DNA of 64,000 bases. Origin: Bradyrhizobium sp. BR13661. GTDB taxonomy: Bacteria > Pseudomonadota > Alphaproteobacteria > Rhizobiales > Xanthobacteraceae. The position numbers were made by a program, and so were the translations under genes. Where the stretch lies: contig NZ_JARXWB010000009.1 of assembly GCF_029892425.1 (NCBI RefSeq), forward strand, positions 186,001 through 250,000, read 5' to 3'. Shown one piece after another: positions 23,900 to 33,176 of this stretch (positions within the stretch are counted from its first letter, which is position 1; every line of letters begins with the position of its first letter). The notes below the pieces were generated by a model. It was not told the origin of the DNA. It worked only from the letters and a program-made list of their open reading frames with translations, and did no database searches.

Positions 23900-25321
23900 A
23901 TGACCGCTGAAGCCATGCCCCCTCATGCTCCCGGGATCATTCCGATGCCCGCCAGCTCGCTTGCGAACCGCCTGTTCCTGTCGGCGACCGCCTGGCTCGT
24001 GGTGATCCTGGCGATTACGGGCGTGGTGCTGTCGTCGGTCTACAAGAACGCAACCGAGCGCGCCTTCGACCGCCGGCTCAATCTCTCTCTGCGTACGCTC
24101 GTCGCGGAAGTCGCGACCCCCGACGAGCCGCCTGACCGCCAGTTCCAATCGCTCGGCGAGCCCCTGTTCGAGCTGCCGCTGTCCGGCTGGTATTGGCAGA
24201 TCACGCGCACCGACACCGAAAAGCCGGAGGTACGCACGTCGAAATCGCTCTGGGACAAGAAGCTGCCGAAGCTGGAGGATCAGGGCACCGAGCTCACCGC
24301 CGCCGGCATCCGGCTCGCCTATGTGGACGGGCCTGAGGGGCAGAATTTGCGCATGGTGGAGCGGCCGGTCGATCTCGGCGGCGACGGCAAATACCTCGTC
24401 AGCGTCGCCGGCGATTCCACAGAGATTTTCGACGAGACGCGGAGCTTCGACTATTACCTCGGCGGCACCTTCACCGCGCTCGGCATCGTGCTGCTGCTGA
24501 CCACCGTGTTCCAGGTCCGCTTCGGTCTCGCACCGCTCAAGCGCATCTCCGAATCCATCGCCGACATCCGTTCGGGCAGGGCCGAGCGGCTCGAGGGTGA
24601 ATTCCCGGTCGAGATCGCGCCGCTCGCGCGCGAGACCAACGCGCTGATCGATGCCAACAGAGAGATCGTGGAGCGCGCCCGCACTCATGTCGGCAATCTC
24701 GCGCATGCGATCAAGACACCGCTCTCGGTCATCGTCAATGAAGCCGGCTCGCACGCGGCCGATCCGTTCGCGGCCAAGGTGATGGAGCAGGCCGACGTGA
24801 TGCGGAGCCAGCTCGCCCATCATCTGGAGCGGGCGCGCATCGCGGCGAGAGTCTCGGTCGTAGGCACGGTGACGGAGGTCGCCCCCGCGATCGAAGCGCT
24901 GCGGCGGACGATGGAAAAGATCTATCGCGGTCGCGGCATCGCGGTCGAGGCCAAGGCCGATCCGTCGGCAAAATTCCGGGGCGAGCGCCAGGATCTGGAG
25001 GAAATGGTCGGCAACCTCGTCGACAATGCCTGCAAATGGGCGGCCTCACGCGTCTTCATCGAGGTTTTGGTCGAGCCACCGATCGAGGCCGGTGCTGGCC
25101 TCAGGCTCCGGCTCATCGTCGATGACGACGGGCGCGGCCTCTCGGAGGCCGAGCGCGCCCAGGTCTCCCGCAGGGGCCAGCGGCTCGACGAATCCAAGCC
25201 GGGTTCCGGGCTCGGGCTCTCGATCGTGACGGACCTCGCCGCGCTATATGGCGGCAGCCTCTCGCTGGGCAGCGCGCCGATCGGGGGCTTGCGCGCCGAG
25301 CTGGTGTTGCCGGGAATTTAA
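23900..25321 (+). CDS. feuQ: Sensor histidine kinase FeuQ
   Basis: Inner-membrane sensor kinase of 473 aa, partner of FeuP. Two membrane segments (about residues 28-48 and 187-207) enclose a periplasmic domain of about 135 residues; a HAMP-like linker follows, then the H box NLAHAIKTPLS with phosphorylated His269, the N box NLVDNACKWA and the G box of the ATPase domain (GSGLGLSIVTDLAALYGG). The stimulus is unknown here; in rhizobia FeuQ/FeuP affects iron acquisition and the exported polysaccharide system. Alternative start ATGs lie at 23915 and 23945. Confidence 0.82.
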   Translation: MTAEAMPPHAPGIIPMPASSLANRLFLSATAWLVVILAITGVVLSSVYKNATERAFDRRLNLSLRTLVAEVATPDEPPDRQFQSLGEPLFELPLSGWYWQITRTDTEKPEVRTSKSLWDKKLPKLEDQGTELTAAGIRLAYVDGPEGQNLRMVERPVDLGGDGKYLVSVAGDSTEIFDETRSFDYYLGGTFTALGIVLLLTTVFQVRFGLAPLKRISESIADIRSGRAERLEGEFPVEIAPLARETNALIDANREIVERARTHVGNLAHAIKTPLSVIVNEAGSHAADPFAAKVMEQADVMRSQLAHHLERARIAARVSVVGTVTEVAPAIEALRRTMEKIYRGRGIAVEAKADPSAKFRGERQDLEEMVGNLVDNACKWAASRVFIEVLVEPPIEAGAGLRLRLIVDDDGRGLSEAERAQVSRRGQRLDESKPGSGLGLSIVTDLAALYGGSLSLGSAPIGGLRAELVLPGI

Positions 25322-25469
25322 TCCTCTGATTTGGCACGATTATTTTGGCTTCCGGGCGAAACCGGAGGCATTCGGACTGACTTCCTCAACGGCTTCTTAA
25401 GGCGCGCCCACCTATGATCGGCGCGGACGCATCCTACGTCCGCCATTTTACCGTGCATTACCCGGGCGC

Positions 25470-26873
25470 ATGAGCCAGACATCGATCGAGCGGCTGAGGG
25501 AATATCTCGCGCAGCTCCCGCCGCAGGCGCAGGCGCTGCTGATGCGGGAGTTCGAGCGCGCGCTCGAGCGCGGCCAGGACACCGCTGTCGCGACCCTGGT
25601 GCTCGAGCAGCTGCGCAAGATCGTGCGCAAGACCGAGGCCGACGAAGCTGCCCCGCCGCGAACCGACGATCTGTCACGGCTGCTGTTCCAGGTGCTGGAG
25701 CCGTTCCTGGTGGAGGCCGGAGTCCCGATCCGGGTCGGCCAGATCCGCCGCTCCTCGCTGCATCCGATCTGGCAATGGCTCGGCCGCGATGGCGCCCCGG
25801 ACAAGATCAACGAATTCGAGGCGGCGCTGGCGCACATGCCGGTGACAGATAGTTCAGGGCAGGTCGAGGCGTTGGCGCTCAAGCTCCAGGCCGTGGCCGC
25901 GGACGCCATCTTCGAGCTGACAGGGCCCGGTGGCGGCGACAAGTCGCGTGCGCTCGCCCGTGTCGGTCCGCCCAATGTGATCGAAGACCTCTATTCGATC
26001 GGCGCGTTGCTTGCCGTTCGCGAGGCCCTCGACACGCTCAATGAAAAACTGCCGCGCTTCCTGCGCACATTCGGCGATCCCCAGATCGCTTCGGTGACCG
26101 CTGCACTCAACATTCCCGTGCTGCAGACCCCGCAGATGCTTCCGTTTGCGCTGTCCATGGTGGTCCAGCGCATGACCGCGCCGTGGCAGATCATCCGCCT
26201 TGCCATCAAGATTGCCGCGTCCGATGACGAGATCCGCGTCGCCGCGACGCCTTATGGCGTCGCCGTCACGATGGCGCTGCACGACCTGTCCCGCGTCGCC
26301 GCCAATCTGCGCATGGACATCAAGCGCGGTCATTTCGAGACCGTTGCAGACAATCTGAAGGCGCTGCATGACGGCGTGCGCGGCTTGCGCACCGAACTCG
26401 ACCTGCGCAACGATTCCGCCTGGGGCAAGCAGCTGACCTCGATCCGGGCCGACATCTCCAATGCCCTGCAATCGGAGATCGACAGCGTTCCCGGTCGGGT
26501 TCGCCGCATCCTGCGCCAGCGTCCCGAAAAGGAGATTCCGCCCGGAGCACGGGTCGACACCACCGAGGTCGAGGAGACCGTGGCGCTGATCGACTTCGTC
26601 GCGACCTGCCGCAACTATGCCAGCGAGCTTGCGATCAACGAGGTGACGCTGCGCACCTATTCCGACCTGCAGCAATATGTGGAGCGGTCGACCGAGCAGG
26701 CGGTGCAGTCGCTGCGGGGCGCCGATCACAAGGTCCGCACCTACCGCCAGCAGCAGGTGCAGGCCGCGATCCGCTTCTGCCAGGTGCTGTTCGGCGACGA
26801 TTACGCCTCGCTGATGAGCCGGGCCGCGGAGAACGCGGCGACGGTGGAGCGCAAATCGACGCGCGCGAGCTGA
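25470..26873 (+). CDS. Uncharacterised 467-aa cytoplasmic protein
   Basis: I do not recognise this protein. It is a long, soluble, mostly helical protein with no signal peptide or membrane segment and no enzyme motif. The N-terminus (RLREYLAQLPPQAQALLMREFERALERGQDTAVATLVLEQLR) and C-terminus (ELAINEVTLRTYSDLQQYVERSTEQAVQSLR) suggest coiled-coil or helical-bundle regions; the middle has FALSMVVQRMTAPWQIIRLAIKIAASDDE. Charged, with regularly spaced leucines. It lies alone between feuQ (148 bp upstream) and the cytochrome c maturation operon. The codon use matches its neighbours. Confidence 0.75.
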   Translation: MSQTSIERLREYLAQLPPQAQALLMREFERALERGQDTAVATLVLEQLRKIVRKTEADEAAPPRTDDLSRLLFQVLEPFLVEAGVPIRVGQIRRSSLHPIWQWLGRDGAPDKINEFEAALAHMPVTDSSGQVEALALKLQAVAADAIFELTGPGGGDKSRALARVGPPNVIEDLYSIGALLAVREALDTLNEKLPRFLRTFGDPQIASVTAALNIPVLQTPQMLPFALSMVVQRMTAPWQIIRLAIKIAASDDEIRVAATPYGVAVTMALHDLSRVAANLRMDIKRGHFETVADNLKALHDGVRGLRTELDLRNDSAWGKQLTSIRADISNALQSEIDSVPGRVRRILRQRPEKEIPPGARVDTTEVEETVALIDFVATCRNYASELAINEVTLRTYSDLQQYVERSTEQAVQSLRGADHKVRTYRQQQVQAAIRFCQVLFGDDYASLMSRAAENAATVERKSTRAS

Positions 26874-26907
26874 TTCAGGGGTATTTTTTCGTATTCACAA
26901 TTTCTGG

Positions 26908-26936
26908 TTGACCTTGCCGGCTGCGGGCCCTACGCT
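26908..26936 (+). promoter_or_regulatory. Sigma70-like promoter for the 89-aa gene
   Basis: TTGACC (26908-26913), 17 bp, then TACGCT (26931-26936). The predicted start of transcription is near 26943, so the ATG at 26973, not the upstream GTG at 26940, should be the start codon of the next gene. Confidence 0.45.
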
Positions 26937-26972
26937 CCCGTGCAAGCATTTGGAATTTCTATCTGTGGGCGC

Positions 26973-27242
26973 ATGAAACCCTTTATCAGCTCCATCGAAA
27001 TTGAGAACCGCGTCATTGTTGCCAAATATCAACGGCTGATGGTCGGTGCGAAGGTGGTGCTGGTCGAGAAGGCGAGCGGTCGGCAGTTGCCCGAGACCGT
27101 GACAAGGGTTGCATCGCCCGTTCCCGTCGGGGCGCTTCGGATCAGATTGCCCGACGCTATCGAGCCCGGAACATACTTCCTGAGGGCCCTCAACGGACAT
27201 GGCGAGGACGCCGCGCAAAGCGCGGACTTCGAGATCGGCTAA
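26973..27242 (+). CDS. Small beta-rich hypothetical protein (89 aa)
   Basis: Soluble protein, no signal peptide. The strands IEIENRVIVAKYQ, AKVVLVEKASG, GALRIRLP and TYFLRALNGHG suggest a small immunoglobulin-like or IPT-like beta-sandwich domain of the kind that binds sugars or acts in protein-protein contacts; it ends ADFEIG. Start chosen at ATG 26973 because the promoter-like element leaves the upstream GTG at the transcription start. It lies directly upstream of ccmI, but on its own transcript, with no obvious role in cytochrome maturation. Confidence 0.5.
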   Translation: MKPFISSIEIENRVIVAKYQRLMVGAKVVLVEKASGRQLPETVTRVASPVPVGALRIRLPDAIEPGTYFLRALNGHGEDAAQSADFEIG

Positions 27243-27372
27243 GTCGTTGGATTTTCACCATTTCGGGACTGTGCGGCTCGCGCCAAATTGACAATTGTCA
27301 ATTGCCGCATCGTCCGGCCGTGGTGTAAAGCCACATGGAGGCGCGGTTTGCGCGCTGCCGGAAGCTTGCCTG

Positions 27373-28488
27373 ATGACGCTATGGTTCGTGTTCGCGCTGA
27401 TGACGGTCGCGGCGATATTCGCCGTGCTCTGGCCGCTCGGCCGTGGCGGACGTCGCGACAATCAAGGCAGCGAAGTCGCGGTCTACAAGGACCAGCTGGC
27501 CGAGATCGAGCGCGATCTTGCCGCAGGACTCATCGCCGCGCCGGAAGCCGAGGCGGCGCGCATCGAGATCAGCCGCCGGCTTCTCGCCGCTGACAGCAGC
27601 GAGTCCGCGATCGCTCCCGCATCCAACCCCAAATGGCGCCGTGCGGCGGCCGTGCTGGCGCTCGTCGGTCTGCCTCTGGTGGCGGTCGCGATCTACGCGC
27701 CGCTCGGCTCGCCCGCACTTCGCGACTTCCCGCTGGCGCAGCGGGAGCGCGGGGCTGGCACCAATATGGCGCAGTCGCTCGAGAACCTCGTCGAGCAGGT
27801 CCAGCAACATCTGGAAAAAAATCCGGCCGACGGTCGCGGCTGGAACGTGCTCGCGCCGGTGCTGGAGCGGCTTGGCCGTTTCGACGAGGCCGTGCGCGCC
27901 TATCGCAATTCGATCACCTATAACGGCGAGAGCGCCGAGCGCCGCTCCGATCTCGGTGAGGCGATCGCGGCCGCCGCCAGCGGCGTGGTGACGGCCGAAG
28001 CCAAGACCGAGTTCGAGCGCGCGCATGCGCTCAACGCCGACGATCCCAAGGCGAACTATTTCCTCGGACTCGCGGCCGAGCAGGACGGCCGCAAGGATGA
28101 CGCGGCGAATATCTGGCGCGCGCTGCTCGCGAAAGCGCCGGCGGATGCGCCGTGGCGGCCCCTGGTGCAGACCTCGCTCGCGCGGGTCGGCGGCGGCGGC
28201 GTGACGATGCCGGCGCTCTCCGACGAGACCATCGCGGCGTCCAAGGAGATGAACGACGGCGATCGCAACGTGATGATCCGCGGCATGGTCGATCGTCTCG
28301 CCACGCGCCTCAAGCAGAACGGCGACGACGTCGAGGGCTGGCTGCGTCTGGTGCGCGCTTATCTCGTGATGGGCGATCGCGACAAGGCGCTTGGTGCCAC
28401 GACCGACGCCCGCCAGGCGGTTGCCAAAGATTCCGAGCGGCTGCGCCAGCTCAACGAAGGCCTCAGGACCCTCGGGCTCGACGGATGA
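27373..28488 (+). CDS. ccmI: Cytochrome c maturation protein CcmI (CycH)
   Basis: 371-aa membrane-anchored apocytochrome c chaperone. The N-terminal domain has two membrane segments (residues 2-20 and about 98-118) with the cytoplasmic CcmI-1 region between (RRDNQGSEVAVYKDQLAEIERDLAAG, a family motif with leucine-zipper character). The C-terminal part is periplasmic with TPR repeats (FDEAVRAYRNSITYNGESAERRSDLGEAIAA and others) that bind the apocytochrome C-terminus. ATG 27373 chosen for family length and the hydrophobic start MTLWFVFALMTVAAIFAV; the frame reaches back to 27295. First gene of the cycHJKL operon. Confidence 0.92.
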   Translation: MTLWFVFALMTVAAIFAVLWPLGRGGRRDNQGSEVAVYKDQLAEIERDLAAGLIAAPEAEAARIEISRRLLAADSSESAIAPASNPKWRRAAAVLALVGLPLVAVAIYAPLGSPALRDFPLAQRERGAGTNMAQSLENLVEQVQQHLEKNPADGRGWNVLAPVLERLGRFDEAVRAYRNSITYNGESAERRSDLGEAIAAAASGVVTAEAKTEFERAHALNADDPKANYFLGLAAEQDGRKDDAANIWRALLAKAPADAPWRPLVQTSLARVGGGGVTMPALSDETIAASKEMNDGDRNVMIRGMVDRLATRLKQNGDDVEGWLRLVRAYLVMGDRDKALGATTDARQAVAKDSERLRQLNEGLRTLGLDG

Positions 28489-28525
28489 CAGTCGCAGCAC
28501 GAGACGAGCGGAGAACGGACACGCC

Positions 28526-29017
28526 ATGACGCGAAAGCAGCGACGTATGACCATCATCGGCGGCTCGCTCGCCGTGCTCGCGCTTGCGGCCGCGCTGGTG
28601 CTCAACGCACTTCGCGACTCCATCGTGTTCTTCTCGACCCCGACCATGGTGGCCGAAAAGCATGTCCAGCCTGGCAAACGTTTTCGTCTTGGCGGCCTGG
28701 TGCAGCCGGGCTCGCTCCATCGCGGCGACAATCTGGCGGTGACATTTGAAGTTGCCGATGGCGGTGCCAAGCTGCCCGTCGCCTACAAGGGCATCCTGCC
28801 TGATCTGTTCCGCGAAGGGCAGGGCGTCGTCGCCGAGGGCGCGCTCGATGCCGACGGCGTATTCAAGGCCGACACCGTGCTCGCCAAGCACGACGAGACC
28901 TACATGCCGAAGGATGTCGCCGATGCCCTGAAGAAGCAGGGTCACTGGAAGGATGATTACGGCGGAAAGCCCGCGGCGACCACGGCGCAGGGCAATTCGC
29001 AGGGAGCGGTGCGGTGA
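28526..29017 (+). CDS. ccmE: Cytochrome c maturation haem chaperone CcmE (CycJ)
   Basis: 163-aa periplasmic haem chaperone anchored by an N-terminal helix (residues 9-28). The OB-fold core contains the family opening RKQRRMTIIGG and RLGGLVQPGSL; the haem-binding motif HDETY (H-x-x-x-Y, residues 130-134) is intact. It receives haem from CcmC and passes it to CcmF/H. The stop overlaps the ccmF GTG (GTGA at 29014-29017). Downstream of ccmI by 37 bp, in the same operon. Confidence 0.95.
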   Translation: MTRKQRRMTIIGGSLAVLALAAALVLNALRDSIVFFSTPTMVAEKHVQPGKRFRLGGLVQPGSLHRGDNLAVTFEVADGGAKLPVAYKGILPDLFREGQGVVAEGALDADGVFKADTVLAKHDETYMPKDVADALKKQGHWKDDYGGKPAATTAQGNSQGAVR

Positions 29018-30996
29018 TCGCGGAAGCCGGACATTACGCACTGGTGCTGGCGCTCGCGCTGGCGCTGATCCAGTCCTTCGTGCCTGTCATCGGCGCGCGC
29101 CTGCGCGATCCCGCGCTGATGAACGTGGCGCGCTCCACCGCGCTGGCGCAGCTCTTGTTCGTCGGCGCCTCGTTCATTGCGCTCGTAACGCTGCACGTGA
29201 ACTCGGACTTCTCCGTCGCCAACGTCTACGAGAATTCGCACTCGATGAAGCCGCTGATCTACAAGATCACCGGCGTGTGGGGAAACCATGAAGGCTCGAT
29301 GCTGCTGTGGGTGTCGATCCTGGCGCTGTTCGGCGCCCTGGTCGCGGCCTTCGGCAACAATCTGCCGCTGTCGCTGCGCGCGCATGTGCTGGCCGTCCAG
29401 GCCTGGATCGCCAGCGCGTTTTATCTCTTCATCCTGATCACCTCGAACCCATTCCTGCGCATCGTCAATCCGCCGATCGAGGGACGCGATCTCAATCCGG
29501 TGCTGCAGGACATTGGTCTCGCCGTGCATCCGCCGATGCTTTATCTCGGCTATGTCGGCTTCTCGATCTCGTTTTCCTTCGCGATCGCGGCGCTGATCGA
29601 GGGGCGGATCGATGCGGCCTGGGCGCGCTGGGTGCGGCCGTGGACGCTGGTCGCCTGGATCTTCCTGACGCTCGGCATCGCCATGGGCTCGTACTGGGCC
29701 TATTACGAGCTCGGCTGGGGCGGCTGGTGGTTCTGGGACCCGGTCGAGAACGCCTCGCTGATGCCGTGGCTCGCCGGCACCGCGCTGTTGCATTCGGCGC
29801 TGGTGATGGAGAAGCGCAACGCGCTGAAAGTCTGGACCATCCTTCTGTCGATCCTGACCTTCTCGCTGTCGCTGCTCGGCACCTTCCTGGTGCGTTCGGG
29901 TGTCATCACCTCCGTGCACGCCTTCGCCAATGATCCGACCCGCGGCGTGTTCATTCTCCTGATCCTCTGCCTGTTCATCGGTGGCAGCCTGTCGCTGTTC
30001 GCGGGCCGCGCGACCTCGTTGAAGCAGGGCGGCCTGTTCGCGCCGATCTCGCGCGAAGGCGCGCTGGTGCTGAACAATCTGCTGCTCACCGTGGCCTGCG
30101 CCGTCGTGCTGTTCGGAACGCTCTATCCGTTGGCGATGGAAGTGCTCGCCGACTTCAAGATGTCGGTCGGGGCTCCCTTCTACAATCTCACCTTCGTGCC
30201 GCTGTTTACGCTGCTGCTGCTCGCCGTGCCGTTCGGGCCGATGCTGGCGTGGAAACGCGGTGACCTGCTCGGTGTCACCCAGCGCCTGCTGGCGGCCGGT
30301 GTCGCAGGTCTCGTCGTGATCGCTATTGTCTGGGCCTGGACGCGCGGCGGCAGCGCGCTGGCGCCGCTGGCGATCGGGCTTGGTGTCTTCGTCATCGCCG
30401 GCGCCATGACGGATTTGGCAGAACGGACCGGCCTGTTTCGCCTGCCGTTCGTGACGACGCTGCACCGTGCGCGCGGTCTGCCACGCTCGGCCTGGGGCAC
30501 CGCGTTTGCGCATGCCGGCCTGGGCGTCGCGCTGATCGGGATCGTCTGCGAGACCACCTGGAACAGCGAGTACATCGCGACGATGAAGCCGAACGATGTC
30601 GCGCGGGTCGCCGGCTATGACCTGAAGCTCGACGGCCTGCTCGAGCGGCAGGGGCCGAACTACCGCGAGATGGTCGCCCAGTTCAACATCAGCCGCGGTG
30701 GCGAAGCGCTCAGTGTCATGACGCCGTCGAAGCGCAGTTTTACCACGCGTGGCTCCTCGACCACGGAGGCGGCACTTTTGACTCGCGGCGCGAGCCAGCT
30801 CTACATCTCCCTCGGCGACGTCACCGCAGAGGGTGCGATCGCCGTCCGCATCTATCACAAGCCGTTCGTGCTTCTGATCTGGTGGGGGCCGGTGCTGATG
30901 GCGTTTGGCGGCATGCTGTCGTTGTCCGACCGGCGCCTGCGGGTCGGTGCGCCGAAGCCGGCGCGGGCCAGGCAGCGCCTGCAACCGGCGGAGTGA
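29014..30996 (+). CDS. ccmF: Cytochrome c haem lyase subunit CcmF (CycK)
   Basis: Inner-membrane haem lyase of 660 aa with about 14-15 membrane segments. The tryptophan-rich WWD domain GWGGWWFWDPVENASLMPWL is at about residues 233-252 and binds the haem to be attached to the apocytochrome. Conserved segments flank it (GVWGNHEGSMLLWV near residue 90; LGTFLVRSGVITSVHAFA near 290). It works with CcmH and CcmI. Start GTG at 29014 overlaps the ccmE stop; length and start fit the family. Confidence 0.96.
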   Translation: MIAEAGHYALVLALALALIQSFVPVIGARLRDPALMNVARSTALAQLLFVGASFIALVTLHVNSDFSVANVYENSHSMKPLIYKITGVWGNHEGSMLLWVSILALFGALVAAFGNNLPLSLRAHVLAVQAWIASAFYLFILITSNPFLRIVNPPIEGRDLNPVLQDIGLAVHPPMLYLGYVGFSISFSFAIAALIEGRIDAAWARWVRPWTLVAWIFLTLGIAMGSYWAYYELGWGGWWFWDPVENASLMPWLAGTALLHSALVMEKRNALKVWTILLSILTFSLSLLGTFLVRSGVITSVHAFANDPTRGVFILLILCLFIGGSLSLFAGRATSLKQGGLFAPISREGALVLNNLLLTVACAVVLFGTLYPLAMEVLADFKMSVGAPFYNLTFVPLFTLLLLAVPFGPMLAWKRGDLLGVTQRLLAAGVAGLVVIAIVWAWTRGGSALAPLAIGLGVFVIAGAMTDLAERTGLFRLPFVTTLHRARGLPRSAWGTAFAHAGLGVALIGIVCETTWNSEYIATMKPNDVARVAGYDLKLDGLLERQGPNYREMVAQFNISRGGEALSVMTPSKRSFTTRGSSTTEAALLTRGASQLYISLGDVTAEGAIAVRIYHKPFVLLIWWGPVLMAFGGMLSLSDRRLRVGAPKPARARQRLQPAE

Positions 30997-30999
30997 TCG

Positions 31000-31482
31000 A
31001 TGCGCCGGATGATGTCCGCCGTTGTCGCGCTGATGCTGCTGGCCGTGCCCGCGGTGCACGCCGTGCAGCCCGACGAGATCATGTCCGATCCCGTGAAGGA
31101 GGCGCGTGCGCGCGATCTGTCGCGCGAGCTGCGCTGCATGGTCTGCCAGAACCAGTCGATCGACGATTCCGATGCGCCGCTCGCGCGCGATCTGCGGCTG
31201 CTGGTGCGCGAGCGGATCGCGGCCGGCGACAGCAATTCGCAGGTGCTCGACTTCCTGGTCGCGCGTTACGGCGAGTTCGTGCTGCTGAAGCCGCGCTTCG
31301 AACAGAAGACCATGTTGTTGTGGCTGCTGGCGCCGCTGCTGCTGGCCGGTGGGGGCTTTGCGCTCTGGCGGCAAAATCGTCGCCGCTCCCAAAGTGGTGC
31401 AGATGTACCAGCGCCGCCGCTGACGCCGGACGAAGAGAGGCGGCTCGCGGCCCTGATGTCGGACGAAGGCAGATCTTCCTAG
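31000..31482 (+). CDS. ccmH: Cytochrome c maturation thiol-redox protein CcmH (CycL)
   Basis: 160-aa membrane-anchored thiol-disulphide protein that reduces the apocytochrome CxxCH cysteines. Signal sequence at residues 1-20, then the family motif LRCMVCQNQSIDDSDAPLA with the redox pair Cys44 and Cys47, and a membrane segment at about residues 103-120 followed by a short basic cytoplasmic tail. It starts 3 bp after the ccmF stop. Last gene of the operon; about 130 bp later comes an unrelated chemoreceptor. Confidence 0.95.
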   Translation: MRRMMSAVVALMLLAVPAVHAVQPDEIMSDPVKEARARDLSRELRCMVCQNQSIDDSDAPLARDLRLLVRERIAAGDSNSQVLDFLVARYGEFVLLKPRFEQKTMLLWLLAPLLLAGGGFALWRQNRRRSQSGADVPAPPLTPDEERRLAALMSDEGRSS

Positions 31483-31611
31483 CTGCATCAATCGTTCTGG
31501 CTACGCAGTGCCACCTGGCCCGCCCGCGGGCTGGTGCCGCGTGGTTCATGCTATGTTGACCTTTGTCTGGAACCCTGTCGCAAGATTTGATTCCAGAATC
31601 TTGAGTCCCCC

Positions 31612-32955
31612 ATGTTCACGAATAGCAATCTGACGATCCGCTTTCTGGTCGGTGCCGTCGTCGCTGCATTATTGTTCCTGCTGAGTATCGGGGGCGGTAC
31701 CGGGTTCGTCGCGGTGCTCTATCTCAACAACGAGATCACCAGCCTGTCGTCCGACTTCGCCGCGCTGAGCGGTCCTGCGCACGACCACGCGATGCAGATC
31801 TACCAGCAAGCCCAGGCCGCATTCTCCTATTTCCTGGCCGCTTGCGGCATGATCGCCGTCGTCGCCGTCGCGATCTGCCTCACCACCTGGTTTGCGGTGC
31901 GCAATGGCATCCTTCATCCTCTGGCGGCGATCGTGCATGCCATGCGCGAGGTCGCCGACCAGAAGTTCGAGACACCGGTACCGGGCCTCGGCGGCACCAA
32001 CGAGATCGGTCTGCTCGCCGGCGCGCTGGAAGTGTTCAAGACCAATGGGATCGAGCGGCGCCATCTTACCGCTCAGCAACTCCACGAAGCACAGCACCAG
32101 GCCGAGCGGTCGAAATATCTTGATGCCCGGATCAGGAGTTTCAACGAGCTCGTTGCCAGCGTCGTCGACAGTGTGGCGTCCTCGGCCGTGCATCTGAAGC
32201 GCAACGCCGAGACGCTGTCGCAGACCGCCAACGAGACCAGCACCAAGGCCAACGCGGTCGCGAGCGCCGCGAGCTTGGCCAGCTCCAGCGTGCAGACGGT
32301 CGCGGGCTCCGCCGAGGAGATGACGAATTCGATCGGCACGATCAGCCGCCGCGTCACGGACGCGACCCAGCGCGCCGAGGGTGCAGCGACGCAAGCCGAG
32401 AAGAGCCGCGATACCATCCACACGCTGTCGGATGCCGCCGACAAGATCGGCGAGGTCGTGCAGCTCGTGCAGGCGATCGCATCGCAGACCAATCTGCTGG
32501 CGCTCAACGCCACCATCGAGGCGGCGCGCGCAGGCGAAGCCGGCAAGGGTTTTGCGGTGGTTGCTTCCGAAGTGAAGAGCCTCGCGCATCAGACCAGCAA
32601 AGCGACGGAGGAGATCACCTCACACGTCGCCAGCATCCAGGGCATCACCGCGGAGACGCGCGGCGCGATCGACGCCATCTCGAAGACGCTGTCGGAGATC
32701 TCGTCGATCATGTCCGGCATCGAGGTCGACACCGCCCAGCAGCGCAACGCCACGCAGGACATCACCCGCAGCGCACAGGACGCGGCACGCGGAACGCTCG
32801 ACGTCTCCAATCACATTGTCCAGATCACCTCGACCTCGGCCGAGACCGGCCGTATGGCCGCTGAAGCCCGGGATTCCGCGGTCGACCTGTCGCAGCAGGC
32901 CGAGACCCTCAAGCGCGAAGTCGACGAATTCATCGTCAGCGTCAGGGCGAGCTGA
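31612..32955 (+). CDS. Methyl-accepting chemotaxis protein (447 aa)
   Basis: Transmembrane chemoreceptor. Two membrane segments (about residues 10-32 and 70-95) enclose a very short periplasmic loop of about 38 residues, too small for a usual ligand domain. HAMP follows at 97-150 (LHPLAAIVHAMREVADQKFETPVPG). The cytoplasmic signalling domain has the hairpin tip LVQAIASQTNLLALNATIEA and the flanking GFAVVASEVKSLA. The short sensor loop suggests it senses through the membrane, or with a partner. No che genes are adjacent. Confidence 0.92.
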   Translation: MFTNSNLTIRFLVGAVVAALLFLLSIGGGTGFVAVLYLNNEITSLSSDFAALSGPAHDHAMQIYQQAQAAFSYFLAACGMIAVVAVAICLTTWFAVRNGILHPLAAIVHAMREVADQKFETPVPGLGGTNEIGLLAGALEVFKTNGIERRHLTAQQLHEAQHQAERSKYLDARIRSFNELVASVVDSVASSAVHLKRNAETLSQTANETSTKANAVASAASLASSSVQTVAGSAEEMTNSIGTISRRVTDATQRAEGAATQAEKSRDTIHTLSDAADKIGEVVQLVQAIASQTNLLALNATIEAARAGEAGKGFAVVASEVKSLAHQTSKATEEITSHVASIQGITAETRGAIDAISKTLSEISSIMSGIEVDTAQQRNATQDITRSAQDAARGTLDVSNHIVQITSTSAETGRMAAEARDSAVDLSQQAETLKREVDEFIVSVRAS

Positions 32956-32985
32956 CGGAGTGGGATAGCGTGTCGGCACCGATCT

Positions 32986-33007
32986 CAGGAACCTCATTAA
33001 GTTCCTG
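32986..33007. promoter_or_regulatory. Inverted repeat upstream of degP
   Basis: CAGGAAC and GTTCCTG flank an 8-bp spacer, a perfect 7-bp inverted repeat 31 bp after the chemoreceptor stop and about 170 bp before the degP start. It could be an operator, or a weak hairpin ending the receptor transcript; no T run follows directly. Confidence 0.3.
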
Positions 33008-33176
33008 TAAGACCGCGATTTTTGGCCTGCGCTAAACAGCCGCAGCGCTGGGCCCCCTTCATTACAAAAGTTTAACCCCGCAGCCAGCGCGCGGTAAGGC
33101 GGAAGCCCCCATCTTCAGGTCCGTAAGGTGCTGCCATCAGGCACCAAAAGGATTTCAAGGCCCTGGAGACCTCTGC

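Noticed and set aside
28957..31491. 844-codon minus-strand frame opposite ccmF/ccmH
   Set aside because: Its product is dominated by Arg, Gln, His and Asp with no domain; it mirrors a real, strongly conserved gene. In GC-rich DNA such long shadow frames are common.
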